This document shows positions 27,197 to 36,190 of a DNA stretch of 64,000 nt, one piece after another. A program made the translations under genes and the position numbers. Within the stretch, counting starts at the first letter, position 1, and the number at the start of each line of letters is the position of its first letter. The notes under the pieces are model-generated. The model saw only the letters and a list, made by a program, of their open reading frames with translations. It made no database searches and had not been told where the DNA came from. The DNA comes from an uncultured Clostridia bacterium (lineage in GTDB: Bacteria > Bacillota > Clostridia > UBA1381), in the NCBI GenBank assembly GCA_947624485.1, contig CANQKM010000008.1, positions 62,001 to 126,000 on the forward strand. Reading direction: 5' to 3'.

Positions 27197-27766
27197 TCAT
27201 TCCACCTCCCAAAAATCTATATCACTGTTATCCTTCAATTTTGTCAAAGCCTTTATTTGTGCATCAAATTCAGAAAACCCTTGTTCTATGAATTTTTCGA
27301 TATAAGCAGTATATAACGTGTTTTCAATATTTTCATTTGCGTTATATCCAAAAATTTTACCGTTGTGACAAATAATAAAGCCTTGCTTATAGTTGTTTTT
27401 GTAACAAGCATTAAAGTCCGAAGCGCTCGGCGGCATACTATGTGGGTGTGTATGCAGAGCAATTATATTATCATGTCCTTTTAAGGCTTTCTTCATTGCT
27501 CCGGTATACGCAACCGCTCTTTCCGTTTGCTCGTTTAAGGCGCTTATAATAATCTTTCCCGTATCACCGTCAATCCAGTACATATCCTCGTACAAAGTAC
27601 CGCTCCTATGCTTTAGCATTTCCTTTGCCTTTGAATATAATACGCGGTTTACTTCGGCGTTCGGTGTTAAATTGTCAAATTTGCGCCGATAATCGCCGCT
27701 TTCGATATACGCGCTGTTTATAAGCGTTGACTTGTTTCTTCCGTATCTTTGGTTTTCGAGTGCCAC
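27197..27766 (-). CDS. JAMM/JAB-domain metalloprotease-like protein
   Basis: 189 residues from a GTG start that follows AAGGGGTGAT (an ATG 21 bases upstream has no ribosome site). The C-terminal two thirds contain the JAMM zinc motif: IIALHTHPHSMPPSASDF (HxH...S..D), with a candidate upstream catalytic Glu in ALNEQ. JAMM proteins cleave isopeptide or peptide bonds, and such domains also occur in phage head proteins and toxins. The N-terminal 60 residues are unassigned. AT-rich compared with its neighbours. Confidence 0.75.
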   Translation of the reverse strand: MALENQRYGRNKSTLINSAYIESGDYRRKFDNLTPNAEVNRVLYSKAKEMLKHRSGTLYEDMYWIDGDTGKIIISALNEQTERAVAYTGAMKKALKGHDNIIALHTHPHSMPPSASDFNACYKNNYKQGFIICHNGKIFGYNANENIENTLYTAYIEKFIEQGFSEFDAQIKALTKLKDNSDIDFWEVE

Positions 27767-27851
27767 CGTATCACCCCTTACACTCATTATATCATTTTTA
27801 ACGGAATTGTCAACAAATTTCGTCTTTTGCGTCCGCGCCTCCGGCGCGTTT

Positions 27852-29744
27852 TTATATATTTTCCTTTTTCATATAAAATCCGCTTTTTAAGGAGAAGGAC
27901 GTATTGTCGCGGTCGATTTTTACGACGCCGCCGTATTTTTCGGCGATGCGTTTCATATTTTCCAGACCGTAGCCGTGGGTGCGGCTCTTTTTTGCTTCCG
28001 CCTCGGGGTGATGCGCGCTGTTTGCGCAGCCTATAAAGAGGTAATTTCCCTTTATATACATTTTCGTCTTTATATACCGTTTCTCCGACGCGTCAACCTT
28101 CTCGCAGGCGTTCAGCGCGTTCTCGAACATATTCGTGATAAACACGCACAGATCCGTGTCGGCTATCGGCAGCGTTTCGGGCAGGTTTAAGCTGTATTCC
28201 GTTTCTACACCGAGCGACTTCGCCCGTTCAAGATACGTACCCGCGATTATATTTACCATAGTGTTTTTGCTGTAGCGCCCCTTTGGAAGCTCGTCATATT
28301 CGTCCGTCAGCGCGGCGGCGTACTCGCGTGCCTTATCGGTATCGCCCTCCTGAAGCATACCCGACAGGACGACCATGTGATGCCGCATTTCATGCCTTGC
28401 GGCATACGTCGCTTCCTCCGACGCCGCTATGCGCCTGTAGCTCTCCATCGCGTAACGGTTCTGCTCCGACAGCACATTTATAAGCTCTCTCGTGCGCAGC
28501 GTTCTTTTCACAAATTCAATTATTACAGCCGACGTGACGGTAACGGCGCAAACGTACGATACGAACAGCATCAGCGGGTAAAAATAACCTGCGAGCGGCT
28601 CCGCCAATACTTGCTGCATATATACACCTATATTGCCTCCCCATTCCGCGCTCTTTATAATTATACGGCTTATTATGGCAATTATGGCAATTCCGACGTA
28701 CACAAGGTCGGATTTTGCCGGGCGTTCCCTCTTTTTCAGCTTTATTTCAACTATTGCAAATGCCGCAGCCAGCGCATACAAAAGCAGTATTATCGGAGCG
28801 GAGGCCTGAGCGAAAAACGGTCCGTACATTATTCTGTACCGTATCAGCCTTATAAAGTCGTACACGAACCACGCTCCCGTCGCGGAAGCCAATATCCACC
28901 GCCGCCACGATGTCAGGCTGAACGCCGCGAACATCAAAAGCGGCGCCATATACAGCTCGCAGATGAAATCAAGCATATTCAGCTTATCGGTAAAAACGCT
29001 GTACGATCCCGCCAGGGAAGAAAATGCCTGCTGTATTGTCAGCATAAAATAAAACAGCGTCAGAAGCAGCACCTTTTTGTCCGGCTTGCCGTTCGATATG
29101 TCAAGGACGTATACAAGCGCTGTCAAAAAGGCGAGAATCGCGCACAGCGTCGCGCCGGCTACGGGCGGAACATTCTCCACCGACGTTATGGCAAACGACG
29201 CGTCAATGCTGGTCATGTAGGGAAAAACGGGAATTATCTGATCCGTTTCGGCAGGGAAGTACGTAATCACCGTAAGTTCCTTGCCGAGGTAATCGTCCGG
29301 CAGGAAAAACTCAGTCGTTTCCGACGATGCGGGTGCGAGACCGTCCGTAACGACGAACCCCGCCTCGTCCCTCGGCGCACCCTCAAAGCTCGTGTAAAGC
29401 ATTTCACCGCCGAGAAGCACGTCAACTCCGCAAACCGCGTCGTACAGGTATACTCCAAGCTGCGCGCCGTCCATTTGCTCATTTATCGTCCGCGACGCTT
29501 TTACCGCGCGGCACGTTTCACCGGGAAAGCCTACGGTAAAATCGTCAATAAGCTCGGGTGAGACAGGTCTTGTTTCGGAGCCGGTAATAAGCTCATATTC
29601 CCAACCCATATCGGGCGACGGGTTCATGGATATATCCTTGATATCTGTCCTGCTGAGCAGCACAAACACCGCAACAAGCATAACAAGGACGGCTGCCGCG
29701 ATAAATCCGCCGAATATGTATTGTTTTTTCTGTGCCGTATCCAT
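27852..29744 (-). CDS. Sensor histidine kinase (GHKL type) with extracytoplasmic domain
   Basis: 630 residues. N-terminal membrane helix (residues 9-31), an extracellular domain of about 170 residues, then seven or eight membrane segments (about 205-430), as in 7TMR-type sensors, and a cytoplasmic kinase. The phospho-acceptor region is YAARHEMRHHMVVLSGML and the ATPase has NMFENALNAC and HGYGLENMKRIAEKYGG. This kinase class pairs with LytTR regulators. The ATG at 29744 follows AAAGGAGGG. Convergent with the LytTR gene; the ligand is unknown. Confidence 0.88.
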   Translation of the reverse strand: MDTAQKKQYIFGGFIAAAVLVMLVAVFVLLSRTDIKDISMNPSPDMGWEYELITGSETRPVSPELIDDFTVGFPGETCRAVKASRTINEQMDGAQLGVYLYDAVCGVDVLLGGEMLYTSFEGAPRDEAGFVVTDGLAPASSETTEFFLPDDYLGKELTVITYFPAETDQIIPVFPYMTSIDASFAITSVENVPPVAGATLCAILAFLTALVYVLDISNGKPDKKVLLLTLFYFMLTIQQAFSSLAGSYSVFTDKLNMLDFICELYMAPLLMFAAFSLTSWRRWILASATGAWFVYDFIRLIRYRIMYGPFFAQASAPIILLLYALAAAFAIVEIKLKKRERPAKSDLVYVGIAIIAIISRIIIKSAEWGGNIGVYMQQVLAEPLAGYFYPLMLFVSYVCAVTVTSAVIIEFVKRTLRTRELINVLSEQNRYAMESYRRIAASEEATYAARHEMRHHMVVLSGMLQEGDTDKAREYAAALTDEYDELPKGRYSKNTMVNIIAGTYLERAKSLGVETEYSLNLPETLPIADTDLCVFITNMFENALNACEKVDASEKRYIKTKMYIKGNYLFIGCANSAHHPEAEAKKSRTHGYGLENMKRIAEKYGGVVKIDRDNTSFSLKSGFYMKKENI

Positions 29745-29783
29745 CGCACGCCCTCCTTTCCGATGTCGTTTCACTTACAGAGC

Positions 29784-30968
29784 TTATATAAATTTAAGCG
29801 TGTTGATCGCAGTGTCGATCTGCGGTATGATTACATTCCTAATGCTCTGCACCACGCCTTTCGCGCGCTCCTCATACGAGCTGACTTTGCTATTTACGAT
29901 AAGGCGCAGATACGCGTAGCGCACTTGCGCGAATACGTTCATACCGTCAATCGCAGCCTTAAACCGGTCGTCCGTCAGACCTCCGAAATATTTTTCGTTG
30001 AACTTTTCAATAAGCCTTTTGCACATATCCGCGCTTATGCCAAGATACCGCATAGTGTCGGCGTCGCCGCGCTTTGGCATTTCCGTGTACGCGTAATAAA
30101 TATTGCACAGGTCGTATATCGGGTGTCCGCACATTATCTCGTCCATGTCGATAAGCAGAAGCTCGCCGTTTTGAATCATGATATTGCGCGCGTGCAAATC
30201 GCCGTGAACCATCGTGTTCCTGTCGGGTATCGCGTCAAAAAGGCGCATAAGCTCACCGTATTCATCGTCCGTCAGATGATTTTTTATCTTGGCAAACGTG
30301 CCGCGGTACAAGTCGTTCGCGCGGACGGAAATAATATCGCTCACGTCCGTGGAATGTACCGTCCTTACCAGATTTATATACTTTTCCGCGTACTCGTCGA
30401 ATTTTTCGGGATTGGCGGTAAGCGCGTTCGCCAGCGTGTCCGACTTTATGAGCTCGAATACCACGCCGTAACGGTCGCCGCACTTTACCATATCGTACGA
30501 AATAGCCGTCGGAACGCCCTTGATAAACGCCTGCTTTGCATAATTCATCTCTCGCTTTATCGTGTCCGTTCCGGCTGACTTGTACACCTTTACGATCGTT
30601 TCGTCGTCAATGCGGTACACTATTCCGAAGCCGCCCTCGCCGATTTTTTCACAGCCGTCAACCGATATTTCGCGCAGCGCCTTCTCTACGTCGATTATTT
30701 CGGAAAAGCCCGTCATTTCAAATATCTCGTACACCTCCGGCGACGCGTTTATAACCTTTGAATCATCTATCGTCTTTTTGAGCTTTAATATAACCCTAAG
30801 TCCCGCACTCGATATGTACTCCGTGCCGGCAGCGTCGAGTATAACGCCCTTCGCGCCGCTTTTATGCGTAAGGTCAAATATCTCGTTTTCAACCTCCGCG
30901 GCGTTGTTTGAGTCCACTCTGCCGCACAATTTAACCGTTAAAATTCCGTCATTGCAAATGCTTTCCAT
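29784..30968 (-). CDS. STAS domain fused to an APH/choline-kinase-like kinase (paralogue A)
   Basis: 394 residues. Residues 1-98 are an anti-sigma-factor-antagonist STAS domain with TEYISSAGLRVIL; S53/S54 is the site normally phosphorylated by an RsbW/SpoIIAB-type kinase. From about 105 begins a eukaryotic-like kinase fold: glycine loop IGEGGFGIVY, Lys in IVKVYK, catalytic H255-GDLHARN262 and metal site LLIDMDE. I recall the kinase part as TIGR02172-like. All catalytic residues are intact. ATG at 30968 after AAGGAGAG. Paralogue B at 36550-37725 aligns along its whole length. Confidence 0.85.
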   Translation of the reverse strand: MESICNDGILTVKLCGRVDSNNAAEVENEIFDLTHKSGAKGVILDAAGTEYISSAGLRVILKLKKTIDDSKVINASPEVYEIFEMTGFSEIIDVEKALREISVDGCEKIGEGGFGIVYRIDDETIVKVYKSAGTDTIKREMNYAKQAFIKGVPTAISYDMVKCGDRYGVVFELIKSDTLANALTANPEKFDEYAEKYINLVRTVHSTDVSDIISVRANDLYRGTFAKIKNHLTDDEYGELMRLFDAIPDRNTMVHGDLHARNIMIQNGELLLIDMDEIMCGHPIYDLCNIYYAYTEMPKRGDADTMRYLGISADMCKRLIEKFNEKYFGGLTDDRFKAAIDGMNVFAQVRYAYLRLIVNSKVSSYEERAKGVVQSIRNVIIPQIDTAINTLKFI

Positions 30969-31016
30969 TTTAACTCTCCTTGCCAATTTAATTTTCTGAT
31001 ATATAACTCCATTTTA

Positions 31017-31045
31017 ATTTTATCTTATTTTGCTCAAAAAATCAA
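31017..31045 (-). promoter_or_regulatory. Promoter of STAS-kinase A
   Basis: On the minus strand: TTGATT (31045-31040), 17 bp, TAAAAT (31022-31017). Shares GTATTGATTTTTTGA with the promoter at 39398-39426. Confidence 0.65.
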
Positions 31046-31086
31046 TACCGTGGCGTGAAATGCCGTATATATGACATAAATTTATC

Positions 31087-31116
31087 TTGAAAGGCGGCGG
31101 GGAGAAGTGGTACAAT
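31087..31116 (+). promoter_or_regulatory. Promoter of the phosphatase-reductase unit
   Basis: TTGAAA (31087-31092), 18 bp, TACAAT (31111-31116), divergent from STAS-kinase A. Confidence 0.6.
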
Positions 31117-31151
31117 ATAATAAAGCAATATTAACCCAAGGAGGATTAACC

Positions 31152-32078
31152 ATGAATAATTTAGCAAAACGCGTACTTGCCGCAGTTGCCGCGTCGTCGG
31201 TTATTTTGACCGCCGCATGCTCCGGCGGCGTGACGCAGGAAAAAGAGGAACAGCCGCCGACCGTTTCACTCGAAACGCAGGCGATAGAGCTTGACGGGGT
31301 GGGCAATGCGCGTCAGCTCGGCGGCTACGTATGCGCCGACGGACGGAAGATAAAGGACGGCGTGCTTTTAAGGAGCGCCGCGCTTTCCACTCTCACGGAT
31401 GAGGGCGCGAAAACTCTGTCGGAAAAGTACCATTTAAGGTACGTGTTCGATTTCAGAACGGAAACGGAGCGTGAAGCGCAGCCCGACAAGGAGGTTGAGG
31501 GTGCGGAAAACGTATGGCTGCCGGCATTCGCGTCATCGCTGTACGACGATGAAACAGTGGCTGCGATAATGGAGGCAAGAAAAACGAACGATCCCGAACA
31601 GACGTATATAACGCTTGCGAAGCACAAGGGACTTTCAACGATATATTCAAAGATGCTCCTGACCGACGAGGGCAAAAAGGCATACTCGGAGTTTTTTGAC
31701 AAGCTGCTCACCGTCGGGGACGGCGAGGCTGTACTGTGGCACTGCACGCAGGGCAAGGACAGAGCCGGAATGGCGGCTGTGCTGCTTCTGTATGCGCTCG
31801 GCGCGGACGAGGACACGATCAAACAGGATTATCTTTTGACAAACGATTCGTACAAGGACTTGATTGCACAAAGCGAGGCACGTGCGGCGGAGCTTGGTCT
31901 TAACGAGGACGAAACAAAGGAATACGTCGGAACAGCCGCGGCGGTGTACGAGGATTTCTTTAACATTGCGGTTGACAGCGTTAAAGCGGAGTACGGCTCG
32001 GTCGAGGCTTATCTCACCGACGGTCTCGGCTTAACGGACGGCGATATAACGGCTCTGCGCGATAAATTTCTTGAATAA
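31152..32078 (+). CDS. Lipoprotein tyrosine/serine phosphatase (Y_phosphatase3-like)
   Basis: 308 residues. Signal peptide with lipobox (VILTAACSGG), so the mature enzyme should be tethered outside the membrane. The phosphatase domain begins GVGNARQLGGYV and has the CX5R loop HCTQGKDRAGMA. It belongs to the PtpB/IphP-like group acting on phospho-Tyr, phospho-Ser or phosphoinositide-like substrates. The ATG at 31152 has AAGGAGG; an upstream ATG in the promoter region is rejected. Divergent from STAS-kinase A, which may be coincidence since the phosphatase is extracytoplasmic. Confidence 0.88.
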   Translation: MNNLAKRVLAAVAASSVILTAACSGGVTQEKEEQPPTVSLETQAIELDGVGNARQLGGYVCADGRKIKDGVLLRSAALSTLTDEGAKTLSEKYHLRYVFDFRTETEREAQPDKEVEGAENVWLPAFASSLYDDETVAAIMEARKTNDPEQTYITLAKHKGLSTIYSKMLLTDEGKKAYSEFFDKLLTVGDGEAVLWHCTQGKDRAGMAAVLLLYALGADEDTIKQDYLLTNDSYKDLIAQSEARAAELGLNEDETKEYVGTAAAVYEDFFNIAVDSVKAEYGSVEAYLTDGLGLTDGDITALRDKFLE

Positions 32079-32093
32079 AAATTGGAGACGTTT

Positions 32094-32657
32094 ATGAAGA
32101 AAATTTTATTTGTAAACACATGCGTGCGAAAAGAGTCGCGCACAAACGCGCTCGCGAGCGCTCTCATTGAAACTCTTGACGGCGAGGTTACGGAGGTACG
32201 TCCCGATTTGTGCGGACTGAAGCCGCTCGATGAAAGCTCGCTCAATCGCCGTGAGGAACTGCTTGCGGCGGGAGATTTTGACGCGGCGGAGCTTGACGCG
32301 GCGAGACAGTTCGCCGCCGCCGACATAATCGTGATTGCCGCGCCGTACTGGGATCTGACGTTTCCCGCGCTGCTTAAAATTTACCTTGAAAACATTACGG
32401 TATGCGGCGTGACGTTCCGCTATACCGACGAGGGTATTCCGGAGGGCTTGTGCCGCGCGGAAAAGCTGTATTACGTCACGACCTCGGGCGGACCGATTAT
32501 ACACAATTTCGGCTTTGAATACGTCGACGCGCTCGTGAGGGAGTTTTACGGCATAAAGGAAACGCGCTTTGTTTCCGCCGAAGGACTTGACATAATCGGC
32601 GCGGACGCCGAGGGAATACTTAACGATGCGATATGTAAAATCAAAACGCAGAACTAA
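32094..32657 (+). CDS. NAD(P)H-dependent flavin oxidoreductase (azoreductase-like)
   Basis: 187 residues with the flavodoxin-like fold of NQO/AcpD enzymes: KKILFVNTCVRKESRTNALASALIE binds the FMN phosphate, APYWDLTFPALLKIYLENI is the quinone/azoreductase signature, and VTTSGGPI follows. Reduces quinones, azo dyes or similar electrophiles. The ATG at 32094 follows TGGAG; it starts 15 bp after the phosphatase gene and ends at a strong bidirectional terminator. Confidence 0.88.
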   Translation: MKKILFVNTCVRKESRTNALASALIETLDGEVTEVRPDLCGLKPLDESSLNRREELLAAGDFDAAELDAARQFAAADIIVIAAPYWDLTFPALLKIYLENITVCGVTFRYTDEGIPEGLCRAEKLYYVTTSGGPIIHNFGFEYVDALVREFYGIKETRFVSAEGLDIIGADAEGILNDAICKIKTQN

Positions 32658-32690
32658 AAAAAACAGACCGCTCCTGCGGTCTGTTTTTTT
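32656..32690. terminator. Bidirectional terminator
   Basis: CAGACCGC (32664-32671) pairs with GCGGTCTG (32676-32683), flanked by A8 and T7. It lies between converging transcription units. Confidence 0.9.
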
Positions 32691-32697
32691 AATCAGT

Positions 32698-33312
32698 TTA
32701 CGCGAATGTCTTTTTAATAACTATATCCACATTCCTGCCGATAACGCCGACGATTACGTCGTCCGCGAGGTTGGCGATTATGGACTTTTCAAGCTCATCC
32801 CATGCGTCGCTGTCCTTGTTGTCGTCGGCGCACTCCTTGTAGCTGCTCAGTGACCATGCGTGGAGCCACCTGTCGTCATACGCGTTCGCGGCGCACACGC
32901 CCATGTCGTAAAAGTCGTAATATTCGCCGCCGCCCGACACCTTTGCGGCTTCGAGGTAGCCGTCGAGCATACCCTCGGCGACAAGTCTTATCTTGTTTAT
33001 AATGCCCTTCGACGCGGCGTTTTTGCCCGACTTTGAAAGGGAAAGAATGTCCTCCTTGTCGAACATCGACAGGCGCTCCGCCTTGATCGATGCGTGAAGC
33101 TCGAAGTTATTTCCTTCATTTTCAATCCAGAACTTACCGCTGCCGACTTCGAGAAGCTCCGGCAGCATGCCCACAAGCTCCTCCGCGAGAAGCCTTAACT
33201 GCAGAGCCTGCTTTTTTGGAAGCTTGTTGTACTCGGCTGACTTTTCAACCTCGGCAAATATTGCGCCGAATGTCTCCTTATCGCTTGAAATCGTGCAAAT
33301 ATCCGTTTTCAT
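32698..33312 (-). CDS. RsbW-like degenerate ATPase or helical signalling protein
   Basis: 204 residues, soluble. The segment LRLLAEELVGMLPELL resembles the N-box helix of anti-sigma-factor serine kinases, and ENEGNNFELHASIKAE looks like the following beta hairpin. No convincing G1/G2 ATP-lid glycines are visible, so kinase activity is doubtful. It is the last gene of the partner-switching run, 23 bp after the SpoIIE-type gene. It could bind a STAS protein without phosphorylating it. Family not securely recognised. Confidence 0.55.
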   Translation of the reverse strand: MKTDICTISSDKETFGAIFAEVEKSAEYNKLPKKQALQLRLLAEELVGMLPELLEVGSGKFWIENEGNNFELHASIKAERLSMFDKEDILSLSKSGKNAASKGIINKIRLVAEGMLDGYLEAAKVSGGGEYYDFYDMGVCAANAYDDRWLHAWSLSSYKECADDNKDSDAWDELEKSIIANLADDVIVGVIGRNVDIVIKKTFA

Positions 33313-33335
33313 ATTTTTTCCTTCTTTCTGTATTT

Positions 33336-36167
33336 TTATGAGTTCAAAGCCATTACAAGCTTCAAAATATTTTTATTGTTTTCGTATTTGTAGTCCATGC
33401 TTTCTGTCATTTGCTTGACCATGAAAATGCCCAGACCGCCTATCTGCCGCTCCTCGGCTGACAGCGTTATATCGGGATCCTCCTTTTCGAGCGGATTGTA
33501 CGGCTGACCGTCGTCCTCGAACGTCAGATTCAGCTTGTTTTTCTCTATCGAATAGGAAATCTGCGCCGTTTTCGCCTTGCTGTAATTGATTATGTTCGAG
33601 GCAATTTCGTCTATCGCAATGCTCACCTTGCTCGAAATTTTCGGAAGCACGTCGAGCTTCGACGTAAGCTGCTCCGCGAAATCGCTTACCGCCGCGCCCG
33701 CGTCCTTGCCGGGGATGAACGATATTTTATCGTCGCCCTTGATGAAGTTAAGACGGAAGCTCACCATCGTAATATCGTCAAACTGCGGCGCGTCGCCGAC
33801 GAAGCGGTCTATGTCCTTCTTGACCTCCCCGCAGATCGACTTTACGTCGGTGTCGCCGAGCGAATTCAAGAAACCGACAAGTCTGTCCTCGCCGTAAAGC
33901 TGATCATTCTTGTCCGTCGCCTCGGTCACGCCGTCGGTGTAAAGATAAATCCTGTCGCCGGGGGATAGCTGTATTTCGGTCTTTCTGTATTTGATCCCTT
34001 CCATGCCGGCAAGAACAAATCCCGCGCGCATTTTTTCGTAATCGAATTTACCGTCCGCGCGCTTTATGACGGGCGGATTGTGTCCCGCGTTCGCGACGCT
34101 CATAATACCGGTTTTCAAATCGACTATCGCCATCCACGCCGTAACGAACATGCCCGCGTCGTTGTTTTCGCAGAGCTTCGCGTTTGCCTGCGTGAATATG
34201 TCGTTTACTTCGAGACCGCTTTCTGCGAGGTCTTTTATAATGGTCTTAGCCTTCATCATAAACATCGCAGCCGGTATGCCCTTGCCCGAAACATCCGCTA
34301 TAAGGAACGCGATCGTCGAGTCGTCGAGCATATAGAAGTCGTAGAAATCGCCGCCGACCTCCTTCGCCGTGTCCATCTGAGCGTATATGTCAAATTCCCT
34401 GCGGTTGGGGAACGGGGGGAACACCGACGGAAGAGCCGAGCTTTGTATCTGCTTCGCGAATTCAAGCTCCGCGTCGATCCGTGCCTCCGCCTCGGAGATG
34501 TACCGCTTTAACGTGTCGACGGTGGAGTTAATGTCGTCCGACAGCGACGCGAATTCCTCGTTGTCGCGCACGTCCACGGTAACGTTGAGGTTGCCGTTCG
34601 TGATTTTCGACAGCGCGCGGTTTACCTCGTTCAGATTGTCTATGATAAGCTTCTTTATGAGGAAGTACACGAGCGCGAACAGAGCCGCAAAAATCAGCAC
34701 CTCCATGAATGAGCTTAGATAAACCGACACGTCGCGCATAAACAGCGCCTCTTCCTCGCCGATAACGCCGACGATGTAATAGCCCTCCGCGAACTCATAT
34801 TCGCCCAGATACGGCTTGCCGTTAATCTCCGTGCCAAATATGGTATTTTCCGCGTACTTTTCGGTATCAACCCGTATGCCGAGGCTTGCGAGGTTGTAGC
34901 CGGTGTAATCCGTGCCCTCGCTCACTATGTTCCACTCCTCGTCGCAGATAACGATAAAGCCGTTTTCGCCTATGTGGCGGTTTTTTGCTATTTTTTTAAC
35001 GGTGCTGTCAATATCGGCGCGGAACTCGTTCGCGTCGTAGCCGACCTGCAGGAATCCGCCGCCCTGGAGCGACACGCCGCCGTATTTGTACGCGACGCTG
35101 CTGTCGTAGGACTGCGGGCGGTACTCCTGCGCGAACGACTTATGCGTGCCGTCAAGGAGTATGAGAAACTCCGCTGACTGCTCGCCGCTCGCCATATCGA
35201 AGCCGATATACTGCGGAACGTTTGTGTTCACGATTATGCCGTTATCGTCGATAATATGAATTTCCGCGACCTTGTATTTGTCCGCGAGCGACTGCAGAAA
35301 CTCCGCGCTTTTATCGCCCGACGCGATATATTCGCTCTTTATGAGGTTCGTTTTATTGAGCAGGTTTTCGTCCGACGTATCCTGAATATCTTGGTTCACG
35401 TCGTCGATGCTCGTCTTTATGACTGTTTCCGTCTCCGTGTTGGACATTTGACTCTGCAGCATATAGGTGTACGTGCTTGTCAGCACATACGCCACGACGA
35501 TACATATAAACAGCCACGTCTGGAAAGTCCGCGAAATATGCCTTTTCCCGAACTGCACGGTGTCCCTGTCCTTGCCGAGCAGCGATATTGCAAGCACCGC
35601 CGCGCCGACCGAAAAGCCGTTGCAGAGCATCATCGGCAGCGAGCATACCTTAACGAAGCCGAACGCGGTACTCGGATCGTTCGCGTTTGTGAAGAAAATC
35701 ATCAGCATGTGTATGACTTCACAAATCATGCCGATACCCAAGCCGTAGATCCAGCCCGGCTTTTTATCGTCGAACATGAATTTCCTAAGCGCCGCCGCGA
35801 TAAAGCCGGCAAGAGCCGTGGAAATCGAGCATGCAAGCTGCGTGTACGTTCCCGTAAGCCCGAAGAACGCCGAAATATATCGGTACAAGCCGCCTATGAT
35901 ACCGGCGATAATACCCGCCGGCGCGCCGAATATAAGACCGGCGCAGAGCGGAGCCGCGTCGCGGACGTTCATGATCGTGCCGTCGCCGATGTCCACACCG
36001 GCGATACTCGTGCTTGCGAACGACGCCATCGCTCCGAACAGAATACCTATAATTATCTGTTTCTTCTTATATCCTATCCGCCCGAACGCGGTCTTTTTTT
36101 CGGCGATATATATAAGCACCGCCAGAATCGCGTTGTAAAGAGCCGTCAGTATAAGTGTAAAAACCAT
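33336..36167 (-). CDS. SpoIIE/RsbU-type PP2C phosphatase fused to an RsbW-type kinase, membrane receptor
   Basis: 943 residues. Domains in order: LytS/YhcK-like 5TM module (about 1-200), a membrane helix, an extracytoplasmic Cache-like sensor (about 240-460), membrane helix (VLIFAALFALVYFLIKKLI), HAMP-like linker, PP2C/SpoIIE phosphatase (about 575-800; KEVGGDFYDFY, LIADVSGKGIPAAMF, NAGHNPP), and a C-terminal HATPase_c with DEIASNIINYS, FEDDGQPYNP and GGLGIFMVKQM. It could both phosphorylate and dephosphorylate STAS proteins. The ATG at 36167 has AAGGAAG 8 nt upstream; the GTG nine bases earlier is too close. Confidence 0.9.
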   Translation of the reverse strand: MVFTLILTALYNAILAVLIYIAEKKTAFGRIGYKKKQIIIGILFGAMASFASTSIAGVDIGDGTIMNVRDAAPLCAGLIFGAPAGIIAGIIGGLYRYISAFFGLTGTYTQLACSISTALAGFIAAALRKFMFDDKKPGWIYGLGIGMICEVIHMLMIFFTNANDPSTAFGFVKVCSLPMMLCNGFSVGAAVLAISLLGKDRDTVQFGKRHISRTFQTWLFICIVVAYVLTSTYTYMLQSQMSNTETETVIKTSIDDVNQDIQDTSDENLLNKTNLIKSEYIASGDKSAEFLQSLADKYKVAEIHIIDDNGIIVNTNVPQYIGFDMASGEQSAEFLILLDGTHKSFAQEYRPQSYDSSVAYKYGGVSLQGGGFLQVGYDANEFRADIDSTVKKIAKNRHIGENGFIVICDEEWNIVSEGTDYTGYNLASLGIRVDTEKYAENTIFGTEINGKPYLGEYEFAEGYYIVGVIGEEEALFMRDVSVYLSSFMEVLIFAALFALVYFLIKKLIIDNLNEVNRALSKITNGNLNVTVDVRDNEEFASLSDDINSTVDTLKRYISEAEARIDAELEFAKQIQSSALPSVFPPFPNRREFDIYAQMDTAKEVGGDFYDFYMLDDSTIAFLIADVSGKGIPAAMFMMKAKTIIKDLAESGLEVNDIFTQANAKLCENNDAGMFVTAWMAIVDLKTGIMSVANAGHNPPVIKRADGKFDYEKMRAGFVLAGMEGIKYRKTEIQLSPGDRIYLYTDGVTEATDKNDQLYGEDRLVGFLNSLGDTDVKSICGEVKKDIDRFVGDAPQFDDITMVSFRLNFIKGDDKISFIPGKDAGAAVSDFAEQLTSKLDVLPKISSKVSIAIDEIASNIINYSKAKTAQISYSIEKNKLNLTFEDDGQPYNPLEKEDPDITLSAEERQIGGLGIFMVKQMTESMDYKYENNKNILKLVMALNS

Positions 36168-36190
36168 CGGATACACTTCCTTTTATCGAA

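Larger units (their letters stand above)
26952..27846 (-). mobile_element. Inserted JAMM-protease cassette bounded by 13-bp direct repeats
   Basis: CGCGCCTCCGGCG occurs at 26952-26964 and 27834-27846, 882 bp apart. Deleting the 882 bp would rebuild TATAAAAACGCGCC-TCC-GGCGCGTTTTTATA, a perfect 14-bp-stem hairpin exactly between the stop codons of the convergent LytTR regulator and sensor-kinase genes. Inside are a JAMM-domain gene, a 52-codon gene and a terminator. No transposase and no clear terminal inverted repeats were seen. Confidence 0.7.
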
